The notes: generated by a model from the sequence alone, not told the origin. Counted from the stretch's first letter, positions 22,912 through 32,118 are shown. The stretch: 32,927 nucleotides of DNA from an uncultured Ruminococcus sp. (GCA_902800065.1 CADCDE010000018.1:1-32927), one strand, 5' to 3'. Numbers and translations are program-made.

Positions 22912-24290
22912 AAGAAAATATTGTAAAATACGGCAGCAGAGGCTATATTTATGAAAAGGAAAACGGTAAATACCGTGAGCACACCTACAGGGAATTCTGT
23001 GAAGATGTGTACCGCTGCTCAAATTATCTGCATGATAACGGATTCGGAAAGGTCATCGCATTGTATGCGGCAAATTCATATAAATATATGGTACTTGATA
23101 CAGCAATAATGGGATATATCGGAATATGCATGACGCTTTCAAAAGAATGGACATATGATGATATTGACCGTATGCTGGAGACAAAAAAAATAGACAGTCT
23201 GATCTATGACAGTGACCGTGCGGAGTCTGCAAAAAGGCTTGCGGAAAAGCATAAGGAAATAAAGTTTGTCTGTATGGAAGAAATAAAGCTTTCAGAGGAA
23301 TATACTATTCTCAGTCCGCAGGACAGGGAAACAAGCTGTAAGGTGATATTTTCATCAGGGACTACAGGTATACCAAAGGGAGTGATGCTTTGTCAGAGGA
23401 ATATGTTTGCAAGCTGGGAAAACCTTCTGAGAAGGGCACACTTTGATTATACTGATGTAGACTATCTTTTTTTGCCGCTTAATCACACCTATGCCGGGAT
23501 ATGCAATTTCCTTTATTCTGTACTGAGCGGAATGCAGATATGGCTTTGCTCGGACACAAAAAAGATTTTTGAGGAAATACTTGAGGTCAGACCGACTATG
23601 TTTTGTGCTGTACCTCTGATATATGAGAGGCTTTATTCGGTATGCCTTGAGAAAAATCTCAATCCTGTTGAGGTTCTTGGAGGCAGAATAAGATTTCTTT
23701 TTTGTGGCGGTGCATATATGAAGCCCGAGATACGAAAATACTTAAAGGAATGCGGGCTTAATCTGATGGAGGCATACGGTCTGAGTGAGACATCATCTCT
23801 TATTTCTACGGAGTATTCTTATTCAGATGATGACTTTACCTCCTGCGGCAAAATATACGAGCATCTTGATGTAAAAATCTCCGATGACGGAGAAATAATC
23901 GTAAAGGGTGATAATATTTTTAACGGTTATTATCAGGATAAGGAGCTTACTGCAAAGTGCTTTGACAAGGACGGATATTTCAAAACGGGTGATCTCGGCG
24001 ATATAAGAGACGGAAAGCTGTATATCACGGGCAGAAAAAAACGTGTTATAATCCTGTCAAACGGAGAGAATGTCTATCCGGATGATATAGAGAGATGCTT
24101 TGAAGGAACAGCGAATATTGCAAAGGTAAAGGTTTTTGAGAAAAACAAGGAGATTTTTGCGACTCTTTATGTATCAGGTGAGATAAATGCCGAAGATGTG
24201 GTCGTAAGGGTAAATGCTTCTCTGCCGAAGTATTCACGAATATCTGCTTATGAGGTGATCCGTGACAGTATTTCAAGCAGGATGAAATAA
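22884..24290 (+). CDS. Long-chain acyl-CoA synthetase-like AMP ligase
   Basis: A second ANL enzyme, 468 aa, shorter than typical FadD-type ligases (about 550 or more). Motifs: IFSSGTTGIPKGVML (about 155-169), AYGLSETSS (about 297-305), FKTGDLGDI (about 366-374) and TGRKKRVIILSNGENVYP (about 380-397), the hinge and the start of the C-terminal domain. It should activate a fatty acid or other carboxylate. It is only distantly similar to the preceding ligase, so the two probably use different substrates. It ends the cluster; a hairpin lies 31 nt downstream. Confidence 0.85.
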   Translation: MEYTIDNALKENIVKYGSRGYIYEKENGKYREHTYREFCEDVYRCSNYLHDNGFGKVIALYAANSYKYMVLDTAIMGYIGICMTLSKEWTYDDIDRMLETKKIDSLIYDSDRAESAKRLAEKHKEIKFVCMEEIKLSEEYTILSPQDRETSCKVIFSSGTTGIPKGVMLCQRNMFASWENLLRRAHFDYTDVDYLFLPLNHTYAGICNFLYSVLSGMQIWLCSDTKKIFEEILEVRPTMFCAVPLIYERLYSVCLEKNLNPVEVLGGRIRFLFCGGAYMKPEIRKYLKECGLNLMEAYGLSETSSLISTEYSYSDDDFTSCGKIYEHLDVKISDDGEIIVKGDNIFNGYYQDKELTAKCFDKDGYFKTGDLGDIRDGKLYITGRKKRVIILSNGENVYPDDIERCFEGTANIAKVKVFEKNKEIFATLYVSGEINAEDVVVRVNASLPKYSRISAYEVIRDSISSRMK

Positions 24291-24321
24291 TAAATTACAG
24301 GTCGTATATATGATTAAATAA

Positions 24322-24359
24322 AGCCCCTGTTTGCAGTGTGTGAGCTGCAAACAGGGGCT
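24322..24359 (+). terminator. Strong hairpin after the cluster, poor U tract
   Basis: AGCCCCTGTTTGCAG (24322-24336) pairs perfectly with CTGCAAACAGGGGCT (24345-24359) around an 8-nt loop. It is followed by ATTAAAATTT, not a proper T run. It probably ends or stabilises the cluster mRNA. Confidence 0.6.
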
Positions 24360-24567
24360 ATTAAAATTTATACCGTTAAAGCAATAGACAAATTTATAGT
24401 AAATTTCACTAAAAAATGTGATTTAAAAAAACAAAATGATAAAGTACGTTATATCAGAATATTTTTAAATCCCATCAAAATCGCATTTATAAAGTATAAG
24501 TTTATAAGTTATGATTTTTTATCACAATTAATATAAGATTATTTGAAAAAATCACACAAATTAACTC
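24360..24567. other. AT-rich cas upstream region with repeated ATCACA boxes
   Basis: There is no gene here; a 66-codon frame from 24336 begins inside the hairpin and is lysine/isoleucine-rich noise. Four copies of TGTGAT or its complement lie at 24417-24422, 24521-24526, 24551-24556 and 24585-24590. Two of them extend to direct repeats ATCACA(CA)AATTAA whose starts are 30 bp apart. They may be sites for a cas regulator. Confidence 0.4.
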
Positions 24568-24595
24568 TTGCAATTATTTTATAATGTGATATAAT
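24568..24595 (+). promoter_or_regulatory. Promoter of the cas operon
   Basis: TTGCAA (24568-24573), 16 bp, TATAAT (24590-24595) with TG at the extended -10 position (24587-24588). The start would be near 24602, giving a leader of about 35 nt with AAAGGTGG before the cas3 ATG. Confidence 0.75.
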
Positions 24596-24637
24596 GTTTA
24601 TAAAATACAGTTAATTTATAAAAGGTGGTAATTTTAT

Positions 24638-26815
24638 ATGAAAGCTGCACATATAAAACCTGACTCTGATGAGATACAGTCTGTCAGGGATCACTCGTAT
24701 GCTACGGCGGATATGGCACGGAAATTTGCTGCTGCACCGATAGAGAGTATTATTTACAATATGGGGCTTTTACATGATATAGGAAAATATCAGGATTCTT
24801 TTCAGCAAAAAATATTGTACGGCAAAAACTTCAGAGTAGATCATTCAACCTGTGGAACAGTTGAAGCTGCAAGGCTTTTCGGAAAAGGTCCTGCTTCTTT
24901 GATGATGCAGTATTGCATTGCCGGACACCATTCGGGTATACCAAACGGCGGAACTCCCCAGGATACTGCTGATGATACCTCACTGTATGGAAGACTGAAA
25001 AGAACTGAATTGCTTGAAGACTATTCGGATTACAGATTAGAGATATCGGCAGACAAGCCCGATGAAAATGAGCTTAAAAAATTTCTGAAAAAAACAACTT
25101 ATGATAATGAAAGCCTGATAGAGTCATTTGCGTTTGTTACACGCTATTGCTTTTCATGTCTCACAGATGCAGATTCCCTTGATACAGCATATTTTTGCAA
25201 TGGAAGAAGGGATATTGAGCTGACATCAGATTTCGGGAACTGCCTGAAAAAATTGGACTGTAAAATGTCATCGTTTAAAGCCGAAACTCCGCTGCAAAGA
25301 TCACGTTCACTTCTTCAAGAACAAGTCTATGAAAAAATCCGTACCGATTCCGAAATATATCTGATGAATATGCCGACAGGCAGCGGAAAAACCTTATGCA
25401 GTATCAAATTTGCATTGATGAGGGCGATGCTTTCAGGGAAAAAAAGAATTATTTATGTTATTCCCTATAACAGTATCATTGATCAGACTGCTGCTGTATT
25501 TGAGGATATATTCGGAGATAGTATGCAGATACTTCGACACCAGTCATCATTCTGTGTTGATGATGCCGACAGAGATGAAGATTATAGGCAGCTTATCAAA
25601 AATGTGACGGAAAACTGGAATGCACAGATAATTGTTACGACATCTGTACAGTTTTTTGAATCGGTATATGGAAATAAAAGAAACAAGTTAAGAAAATTGC
25701 ATAACATGGCAGACAGTATAATTGTATTTGACGAAGCTCACCTTATGCCGACAGAGTACCTTCAGCCATGTCTTCGTGCAGTTTCATATCTTACGAGACT
25801 CTTTAACAGTGAAGCTGTATTTCTTACAGCTACGATGCCTGACTTTGACGGGCTTATCAAAAAATATGCATTGAAGAACAGCCGTATTACAGAATTGGTC
25901 ACCGACAAATCACTTTTCGACAGCTTTAAAAAAGGTGATTTCTGCAATATGGGTATGGTCAGTGAAGAAAAATTGCTTGAAAATGCCTGTTTACAGCCGT
26001 CCTCGCTTATAGTTGTCAACAAAAGGAAAACGGCTTCAAGGCTCTATGATATGGCACCAGGTAAAAAATATCATTTATCTACATATATGTCAGCCTTTGA
26101 CAGAAAATGTGTAATTGATGAGATAAAGGAAGAATTGGATGCTTTGTACCGTGATTATCCGACACTTGAAAATGTCCCGAAGGAAAGGCATATTATTGTT
26201 ATTTCCACTTCACTGATAGAAGCGGGTGTTGATTTGGATTTCTTTACAGTCTACCGTGAATTGTCCGGTCTTGACAGCATACTTCAGGCAGGCGGTCGAT
26301 GCAACAGGGAAGGAAAAAGACAGAATGCAAGGATAAATGTTTTCAGATTCGGTGAAGGCGTTGAAAGCACCAAGGTCAATATAACAAGGTCGCTCATAGA
26401 AAAATATCAAGACATTGCCTCACCTGAATGCATCAAGGAGTATTATGAAAGACTGTATGATTTTAACGATGAGCAGATCAAAAAGAATTCCATTGCCAAC
26501 GGAGTCACAAGGCTTGAATCGATTCCTTTTGCAGAATATGCTGATAAATTCAGTATGATAGATGACAATACGGTTGCAGTAGCTGTTGAATGTAATGATG
26601 AAAGCAAAGAACTCATTGCCCGGTTGAAATCAACAGGGTTTACCGATCACCGCAGGCTTCAGAAATACACCTTCACTGTATATTTATATGAACTGAATCA
26701 GCTCAGAGAACAGGGTGTCGTGAAAGAATACGGCGGGATATGGTGTCTTGAAAACAATGAATACTACAGTAATGACAAGGGTATCACATTTGAGGCAAAG
26801 GATTATTATTGTTAA
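24638..26815 (+). CDS. cas3: CRISPR-associated helicase-nuclease Cas3
   Basis: Cas3 is the nuclease-helicase that degrades DNA recognised by the type I-C Cascade complex. The 725-aa protein has an N-terminal HD nuclease (H19; LLHDIGK with H46-D47; AGHHSG near 95; TDADSLD near 175-181) and a superfamily 2 helicase: Walker A MPTGSGKT (about 245-252), DEAH box VFDEAHLMP (about 363-371), SATMP-like LTATMP and motif VI QAGGRCNREG. All catalytic residues I can check are intact. AAAGGTGG precedes the ATG. It is first of seven cas genes in canonical I-C order. Confidence 0.95.
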   Translation: MKAAHIKPDSDEIQSVRDHSYATADMARKFAAAPIESIIYNMGLLHDIGKYQDSFQQKILYGKNFRVDHSTCGTVEAARLFGKGPASLMMQYCIAGHHSGIPNGGTPQDTADDTSLYGRLKRTELLEDYSDYRLEISADKPDENELKKFLKKTTYDNESLIESFAFVTRYCFSCLTDADSLDTAYFCNGRRDIELTSDFGNCLKKLDCKMSSFKAETPLQRSRSLLQEQVYEKIRTDSEIYLMNMPTGSGKTLCSIKFALMRAMLSGKKRIIYVIPYNSIIDQTAAVFEDIFGDSMQILRHQSSFCVDDADRDEDYRQLIKNVTENWNAQIIVTTSVQFFESVYGNKRNKLRKLHNMADSIIVFDEAHLMPTEYLQPCLRAVSYLTRLFNSEAVFLTATMPDFDGLIKKYALKNSRITELVTDKSLFDSFKKGDFCNMGMVSEEKLLENACLQPSSLIVVNKRKTASRLYDMAPGKKYHLSTYMSAFDRKCVIDEIKEELDALYRDYPTLENVPKERHIIVISTSLIEAGVDLDFFTVYRELSGLDSILQAGGRCNREGKRQNARINVFRFGEGVESTKVNITRSLIEKYQDIASPECIKEYYERLYDFNDEQIKKNSIANGVTRLESIPFAEYADKFSMIDDNTVAVAVECNDESKELIARLKSTGFTDHRRLQKYTFTVYLYELNQLREQGVVKEYGGIWCLENNEYYSNDKGITFEAKDYYC

Positions 26816-26829
26816 GGAGATGATAAAAA

Positions 26830-27552
26830 ATGAGCAGAGGGTTCAGAATTATGGCAGAGGGAGACTATGCATTGTTTACCCGTCCTGAGATGAAGGTTGA
26901 ACGAGTAAGCTATGATGTACCGACTCCCGGAGCACTTGAGGGTATGCTGAAAAGCATTTACTGGAAGCCTGCCATCCGCTATAAGATTGACAAAATTATT
27001 GTATTCAACCCCATTCATTTTACCGGTGTACGCAGAAATGAAGTTAAGGATAAAATATTGTTTCAGAACATGAAGGGGCAGATGAACGGCAAAGGAAATG
27101 ATCCCTGTATTTATGAGGAAAGAACACAAAGAGCGTCTATGCTTTTGAAAGATGTCTGCTACGGGATAGAATTCCATTTTGATATGACAGGTCTGAAAAG
27201 TACACATGATGACGAGGACGAAAAAAAGCACTATAACATCATCAAAAGACGTTTGGAAAAAGGTCAGTGCTTCCGTACACCGTGCTTCGGATGTGCGGAA
27301 TTTCCGGTAAGAAAGATAGAGCTTGTTGAAGACTTTGATATGAACCGTATCAGTCCTGAAATAAAAGCTATGGGTGATGTTGATCTGGGCTTTATGAGTT
27401 ATAGGTTGGAATTCAAGGACAACGGCATACCGCTCAATAACAACTGGGATGATCCGATATTTTCAGACAAGGCATCAACGAAATATTACCGTCCGCATAT
27501 GATAAACGGCATAATAGATGTCCGCAGGTATAAGGAGATGATGAAATGCTAA
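26830..27552 (+). CDS. cas5c: Type I-C Cas5 (crRNA-processing subunit)
   Basis: A 240-aa Cas5d/Cas5c protein. In type I-C there is no Cas6; Cas5c cuts the pre-crRNA at the repeat stem and stays bound to the 5' handle in Cascade. The sequence shows the RAMP-type start (FRIMAEGDYALFTRPEM), the family motif SYDVPTPGALEGMLKSIYWKP, and VRRNEV. AAGGAG lies 9-10 nt upstream of the ATG, 14 nt after cas3. It overlaps the cas8c start by 7 nt. Confidence 0.94.
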   Translation: MSRGFRIMAEGDYALFTRPEMKVERVSYDVPTPGALEGMLKSIYWKPAIRYKIDKIIVFNPIHFTGVRRNEVKDKILFQNMKGQMNGKGNDPCIYEERTQRASMLLKDVCYGIEFHFDMTGLKSTHDDEDEKKHYNIIKRRLEKGQCFRTPCFGCAEFPVRKIELVEDFDMNRISPEIKAMGDVDLGFMSYRLEFKDNGIPLNNNWDDPIFSDKASTKYYRPHMINGIIDVRRYKEMMKC

Positions 27553-29306
27553 TAAATGCCCTGTGTGAATATTATGATGAATTGGCAAAGGAAGGCAAGG
27601 TAGTGCCGGAGGGATATTCAAAACAGCCGATAGATTACATTATCACCATTACACCAGAAGGAAAAATGGATAGTATAATACCCGAAGAAAAAATAACCCC
27701 CACCTACGCTCCAAGAAGAGAAAAAACCACTTCGATCAAGGCTCATAAACTTGATCATAGAGCTGGATATATATTTGGGTTGGAATATGATTCAGAAAAC
27801 AAAAAAATGTGTATTGCTATCGAAAAACATAATAAATTCGTAGAAATGAATTTGTCATTCATTAAAGGAATGAGTTCTCCGCTTATCAATGCCTATCGAA
27901 TTTTTTTGGAAACATGGATTCCAGAAAACGAAACCGAAAATCCATTTTTACTGAAAATTGCTCCAAAAATGAATTCGGCAAAGTTTGCATTTTCACTTAC
28001 CGGAACCCCTAATGAAAACTTATTTTCTGAACCGGAGATTAAAAATAAAGTATTGTCTGATTTGACAGAAAATGGTAAATATGAAAAGGATATTGCTCGC
28101 AGCCAATGTGCTATTACCGGAAATATGTCCGTTATTTCCAAATTGCATGATAATATTAAGGGAATAGCTGGTACTAAAAGTTCAACACTGATTAGTTATA
28201 ACGAAACAGCATTTTGTTCCTATACTAACAAAGCATCGTATAATAGCAATATATCCAATGAAGCTATGAAGAAATATACAGAGGCTCTGAACTCTTTACT
28301 GTCTGATAAAAAGCATTATACCATCATTTATGATACAACAGTAGTTTACTGGGCAACAGGTGATTCAGTGAATAATGATCGCTGTAATCTTTTTAACTCT
28401 TTCTTTAACGATACAACAAATTATGAAGAAGAAGATAAGATGGACATATCACAGACAGATCAGATGCTGTCTGATACCTTCAAGTTGGCAAGAGAAGGAA
28501 AAATTACAAGAGAAAGGATTTCCGATCTGACAGGTATCAGCGAAAATATTGATTTTTATATTGTTGGCTTTAAGCCTAATACACAGCGTCTTGCACTTAA
28601 ATTCATCTATCGCAGACGCTTTGCTGATATCCTGTTTTCCATCGCAAAGCATCAGGAGGATATGTATATCACAGGAAGTAAAAGATCGGTTCCGTTTTGG
28701 ATTCTGAAAAAAGAGTTGGTTTCGCCTAAAGCAAATAATCCGAGTATTGATGCATCATTATTGTCGGCTGTCTTCAAATCAATTCTCTATAGTTCACCAT
28801 ATCCGAATTATCTGCTTTCGACTCTTGTTTCAAGAGTTAAAACAGACCAGTATATCAATACTGTCCGTGCAGGTGCAATAAAAGCCTGCATCAACAGACA
28901 GGAAAGAGCTGTAAATAAAAAGGAGGAATTAACAGTGGCTCTCGATATCAACAATACCAACCAGGCATATCTTTGCGGAAGACTTTTTGCTGTACTCGAA
29001 AAGATACAGAGAATTTCCTTAAATGGAAATGAAATCAACCGTACCATCAAGGATGCGTATTTCGCATCTGCCGCATCAAAGCCCTCGCTCGTCTTTCCAA
29101 AATTACTTTCCCTTTCACAGAATCACATCAAGAAGCTGAATGACGGCAATAAGGTGTTTTACAGTAAAATGGTACAGGAGATCATCTCCAAAATAGACGG
29201 AGAATTTCCCGATACACTCATGCTCACAGATCAGGGAAAATTCATGATAGGATATTACCATCAGGTACAGGCTTTTTTTGAAAAAAATAACAAGGAGGAA
29301 AATTAA
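27546..29306 (+). CDS. cas8c: Type I-C large subunit Cas8c (Csd1)
   Basis: Cas8c, 586 aa, is the large subunit of the I-C Cascade, which reads the PAM and helps recruit Cas3. The start MLINALCEYYDELAKEG and the following KQPIDYIITI are characteristic of Csd1. The C-terminal helical part (from about residue 464) doubles as the small subunit Cas11c through an internal start (28935). It overlaps cas5c by 7 nt and ends just before the cas7c ATG. Confidence 0.93.
   Translation: MLINALCEYYDELAKEGKVVPEGYSKQPIDYIITITPEGKMDSIIPEEKITPTYAPRREKTTSIKAHKLDHRAGYIFGLEYDSENKKMCIAIEKHNKFVEMNLSFIKGMSSPLINAYRIFLETWIPENETENPFLLKIAPKMNSAKFAFSLTGTPNENLFSEPEIKNKVLSDLTENGKYEKDIARSQCAITGNMSVISKLHDNIKGIAGTKSSTLISYNETAFCSYTNKASYNSNISNEAMKKYTEALNSLLSDKKHYTIIYDTTVVYWATGDSVNNDRCNLFNSFFNDTTNYEEEDKMDISQTDQMLSDTFKLAREGKITRERISDLTGISENIDFYIVGFKPNTQRLALKFIYRRRFADILFSIAKHQEDMYITGSKRSVPFWILKKELVSPKANNPSIDASLLSAVFKSILYSSPYPNYLLSTLVSRVKTDQYINTVRAGAIKACINRQERAVNKKEELTVALDINNTNQAYLCGRLFAVLEKIQRISLNGNEINRTIKDAYFASAASKPSLVFPKLLSLSQNHIKKLNDGNKVFYSKMVQEIISKIDGEFPDTLMLTDQGKFMIGYYHQVQAFFEKNNKEEN
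28935..29306 (+). CDS. cas11c: Cas11c small subunit from an internal start in cas8c
   Basis: Inside cas8c, in the same frame, AAGGAGG (28920-28926) stands 8 nt before GTG 28935. Initiation there gives a 123-aa helical protein starting MALDINNTNQAYLCGRL, the expected size of Cas11. Internal translation of Cas11 from cas8 has been shown experimentally for type I-C and other subtypes; in this sequence it is inferred from the near-perfect ribosome binding site. Cas11 lines the target-strand side of Cascade in several copies. Confidence 0.85.
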   Translation: MALDINNTNQAYLCGRLFAVLEKIQRISLNGNEINRTIKDAYFASAASKPSLVFPKLLSLSQNHIKKLNDGNKVFYSKMVQEIISKIDGEFPDTLMLTDQGKFMIGYYHQVQAFFEKNNKEEN

Positions 29307-29307
29307 A

Positions 29308-30168
29308 ATGATCAACAACAGATATGATTTTGTAATGCTTTTCGATGTGGAGAACGGAAATCCCAACGGTGATCCCGATGCAGGAAATGCTCCGAGAATA
29401 GATGCCGAAACAGGCTACGGTTATGTGACCGATGTATGCCTGAAAAGAAAGATAAGAAATTATGTGGAGCTTGTCAAGGGCGGAGAGGAAAAATATAACA
29501 TTCTTATCAAAATAGACAAGGCTCTGAATACGAAATTTACTGATGTCTATATAAAAAATGGACTCGATAGAACCAAGAAAGGAAAAAAGAACAAGGATAA
29601 GAAAGATGTAAATGCAGCAAGGGAATATATGTGCAAAAATTACTATGATGTCCGTATGTTCGGTGCTGTCATGGATACAGGTGATGATCCATGCGGCATC
29701 GTGAGAGGTCCTGTGCAGATAAACTTTGCAAGAAGTATTTCTCCTGTGAATATACAGGATATCACTATTACCAGGCAAGCTGTTACAAAAGAAGAACATT
29801 TTAAGGATAAGGATAACGAAATGGGAAAAAAGAGTTTTATTCCTTATGGACTGTACCGTGCAGAAGGCTATGTTTCAGCAGCACTTGCCAATAAAACTAC
29901 TGATATCAGTGATGAAGACATTGAATTGCTTTGGCAAGCCATTATAAATATGTTCGAGGAAGACCACAGTGCAGCAAGAGGAAAAATGTGTATGAGAAAG
30001 CTGATTATTTTCAAGCATGACAATGTTCTCGGAAATTGCCCGTCACATATTCTTTTCGATAAGATAACTGTTGAAACATGCTCTGTTTCGCCGAGAAATT
30101 TCTCTGATTATAAAATTACTGTTGACCAGACAATGCCTGAAGGTGTCGAGATAATAGAAAAGCTATGA
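29308..30168 (+). CDS. cas7c: Type I-C backbone subunit Cas7c (Csd2)
   Basis: Cas7c, 286 aa, polymerises along the crRNA to form the Cascade backbone. The family hallmark FDVENGNPNGDPDAGNAPR (residues about 11-29) is intact, followed by GYVTDVCLKRKIRNYV. Later RGPVQINFARSISPV and EDHSAARGKM are also typical. The ATG at 29308 has AAGGAGG upstream; a frame from 29278 would add basic residues overlapping cas8c. It overlaps cas4 by 4 nt. Confidence 0.95.
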   Translation: MINNRYDFVMLFDVENGNPNGDPDAGNAPRIDAETGYGYVTDVCLKRKIRNYVELVKGGEEKYNILIKIDKALNTKFTDVYIKNGLDRTKKGKKNKDKKDVNAAREYMCKNYYDVRMFGAVMDTGDDPCGIVRGPVQINFARSISPVNIQDITITRQAVTKEEHFKDKDNEMGKKSFIPYGLYRAEGYVSAALANKTTDISDEDIELLWQAIINMFEEDHSAARGKMCMRKLIIFKHDNVLGNCPSHILFDKITVETCSVSPRNFSDYKITVDQTMPEGVEIIEKL

Positions 30169-30797
30169 CAGAAAATGATATATCTATACGTTCCATACAG
30201 CATTTTCTCTATTGTCCGCACAGATGGGGCTTAATAGAAATAGACTGTGCATGGGCGGAAAATTATTATGTAACAAAATCCAATCTCATGCATGAAAGAG
30301 TACATGATACAGGCTCATATACTTCAAAAGCTAAAAAGGTATATACAGCGGTCAGTGTCTATAATGACCTGCCTGAATACCGCTTATACGGAGTGACGGA
30401 TTGTCTTGAATTCAGCTCAGGCTTGTATCGTCTTGTTGAGTACAAGCCTGCCAAGCCTAAATCATGTGAATATAATCATGACGATCTGATGCAGGTATTC
30501 GCTCAGAAAATATGTACGGATTATGCTTTGAAGTGTGACTGTGAGGGATATATTTATTATTCCGATGTGAAAAAGCGTATAAAACTTCCCTTGCACGATG
30601 GATATGCAGAATATGACCGTGAACTGAAAGAGCTTTTGGCAAAGATGCGTGATTACAGGCAAAGGGGAGTTATACCGCCAATCGTGAAAGGACAGAAATG
30701 CAGCGGCTGTTCCATGAAAGATATATGTATGCCAAAATTAAAAAACAGCAAAAGTCTGCGTGATTCTGTCAGGGAGTTACTGGAGAAAGAAACATGA
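30165..30797 (+). CDS. cas4: Cas4 exonuclease, iron-sulfur type
   Basis: The 210-aa Cas4 trims prespacers and selects PAM-proximal ends together with Cas1-Cas2. Iron-sulfur ligands are C17 (in FLYCPHRW) and C179, C182, C188 (KCSGCSMKDIC). The RecB nuclease core has the motif III pattern LVEYKPAKPK and a preceding GVTDCLE Asp. It starts with ATGA overlap with cas7c and overlaps cas1 by 4 nt. Confidence 0.95.
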   Translation: MTENDISIRSIQHFLYCPHRWGLIEIDCAWAENYYVTKSNLMHERVHDTGSYTSKAKKVYTAVSVYNDLPEYRLYGVTDCLEFSSGLYRLVEYKPAKPKSCEYNHDDLMQVFAQKICTDYALKCDCEGYIYYSDVKKRIKLPLHDGYAEYDRELKELLAKMRDYRQRGVIPPIVKGQKCSGCSMKDICMPKLKNSKSLRDSVRELLEKET

Positions 30798-31816
30798 GAA
30801 AATTACTGAATACGTTATATATCACAAATGAAAATGCCTATCTGTCACTGGACGGCGAAAACCTTGTATGCAGAATAGAAAATGAGGACAAGTTCAGGAT
30901 ACCGTTTGATAATATAGAAAATATCGTGTGTTTCGGTTATATGGGATGTTCGCCTGCAGTGATGGGAAAATGTGTGAGTAAATGTATCCCGATAAATTTT
31001 GTTTCTCCGCAGGGAAAATTCCTTGCGAAAGTGTGCGGTGAAACAAAGGGAAATGTTTTTCTGAGAGTGGCACAACTGGATAAATTTCGCGAGAAAAGCC
31101 TGATACTTGCACAAAATACGCTTTCGGCAAAATTCTGTAACTGTGTACAGACATTAAAAAGAACCCTTCACGATTCACCTGAACTGCGTGAGGATGAGAA
31201 AATACAAAATGCTATAAGTACCCTGACAAAAGGAACGGAAAATCTTTTTTGTGCATCGGGGGCGGAACAGCTTTTGGGTATCGAGGGAAATTGTGCCCAT
31301 GCATATTTTTCTGTTTTTGGTAAGATGATAACAAATAAGAGCCCTGCTTTTCAATTTGAATACAGGAATAAACGTCCTCCGCTGGATAATATCAATGCAA
31401 TGCTGTCGTTTGTATATACACTGTATACCAATGAATTTGCGGCGGCTCTCGAAACAGTCGGTCTGGACAGCTATATCGGCTATATGCATACACTTCGCAG
31501 CGGACGCAGTTCACTTGCCTGTGACCTTGTTGAAGAAACACGATGTCTTGTTGAACGATTTGTGCTGTCAACAGTCAACCTCCGAATAGTGTCCGAGGAT
31601 GACTTTGAGAAGCAGGTATCAGGTGCAATATGGCTGAATGAAAGCGGAAGAAAAAAAGTTATCACACGCTGGCAGGAAAAGAAAAGAACAGAATATATGC
31701 ACCCGTATCTTAAACAAAAAATACAGTTCGGTATGATTCCCTATGTTCAAAGTAATCTTCTGGCAAAGTATATAAGAGGGGATATAGATGAATATCCTTG
31801 TTTTCTGCTGAAGTAG
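30794..31816 (+). CDS. cas1: CRISPR integrase Cas1
   Basis: The 340-aa Cas1 is the catalytic subunit of the spacer-integration complex. The metal-binding triad is present: E164 (LLGIEGN), H232 (YMHTLRSGR) and D244 (LACDLVEE). The N-terminal beta domain begins RKLLNTLYITNENAYLSLD as in I-C Cas1. It overlaps cas4 by 4 nt and is followed by cas2 after 11 nt. Confidence 0.97.
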   Translation: MRKLLNTLYITNENAYLSLDGENLVCRIENEDKFRIPFDNIENIVCFGYMGCSPAVMGKCVSKCIPINFVSPQGKFLAKVCGETKGNVFLRVAQLDKFREKSLILAQNTLSAKFCNCVQTLKRTLHDSPELREDEKIQNAISTLTKGTENLFCASGAEQLLGIEGNCAHAYFSVFGKMITNKSPAFQFEYRNKRPPLDNINAMLSFVYTLYTNEFAAALETVGLDSYIGYMHTLRSGRSSLACDLVEETRCLVERFVLSTVNLRIVSEDDFEKQVSGAIWLNESGRKKVITRWQEKKRTEYMHPYLKQKIQFGMIPYVQSNLLAKYIRGDIDEYPCFLLK

Positions 31817-31827
31817 GTGATATAATT

Positions 31828-32118
31828 ATGATGGTGCTTATAAGCTATGATGTTTCGACATCCGATGAGGGTGGAAAAAAACGTCTGAGAAAAGTGGCAA
31901 GGGAATGTCAGAATCATGCTCAGCGTGTACAAAATTCCGTTTTTGAAGCAGACCTTGATTATTCTGCTTTCATGAAATTGAAAAGCAGATTAGAGGATAT
32001 AATAGATAAAGACAATGACAGCCTGAGATTCTATTATCTCGGTAACAACTGGAAACATCGAATAGAGCATATCGGAGCCAAAAATACATACGATCCCGAA
32101 GGGGTGATAATCATCTGA
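31828..32118 (+). CDS. cas2: CRISPR adaptation protein Cas2
   Basis: Cas2, 96 aa, bridges two Cas1 dimers during spacer integration. It has the ferredoxin-like start MMVLISYDVST with the conserved Asp, the RVQNSVFEADLD strand, and a type I-C C terminus (HIGAKNTYDPEGVIII). The start at 31828 (AGGTGAT upstream) is chosen over 31798, which overlaps cas1. It is the last cas gene. Confidence 0.96.
   Translation: MMVLISYDVSTSDEGGKKRLRKVARECQNHAQRVQNSVFEADLDYSAFMKLKSRLEDIIDKDNDSLRFYYLGNNWKHRIEHIGAKNTYDPEGVIII

Noticed and set aside
24336..24536. 66-codon frame before cas3
   Set aside because: Starts inside the cluster's terminal hairpin; AT-driven Lys/Ile composition; no ribosome binding site.
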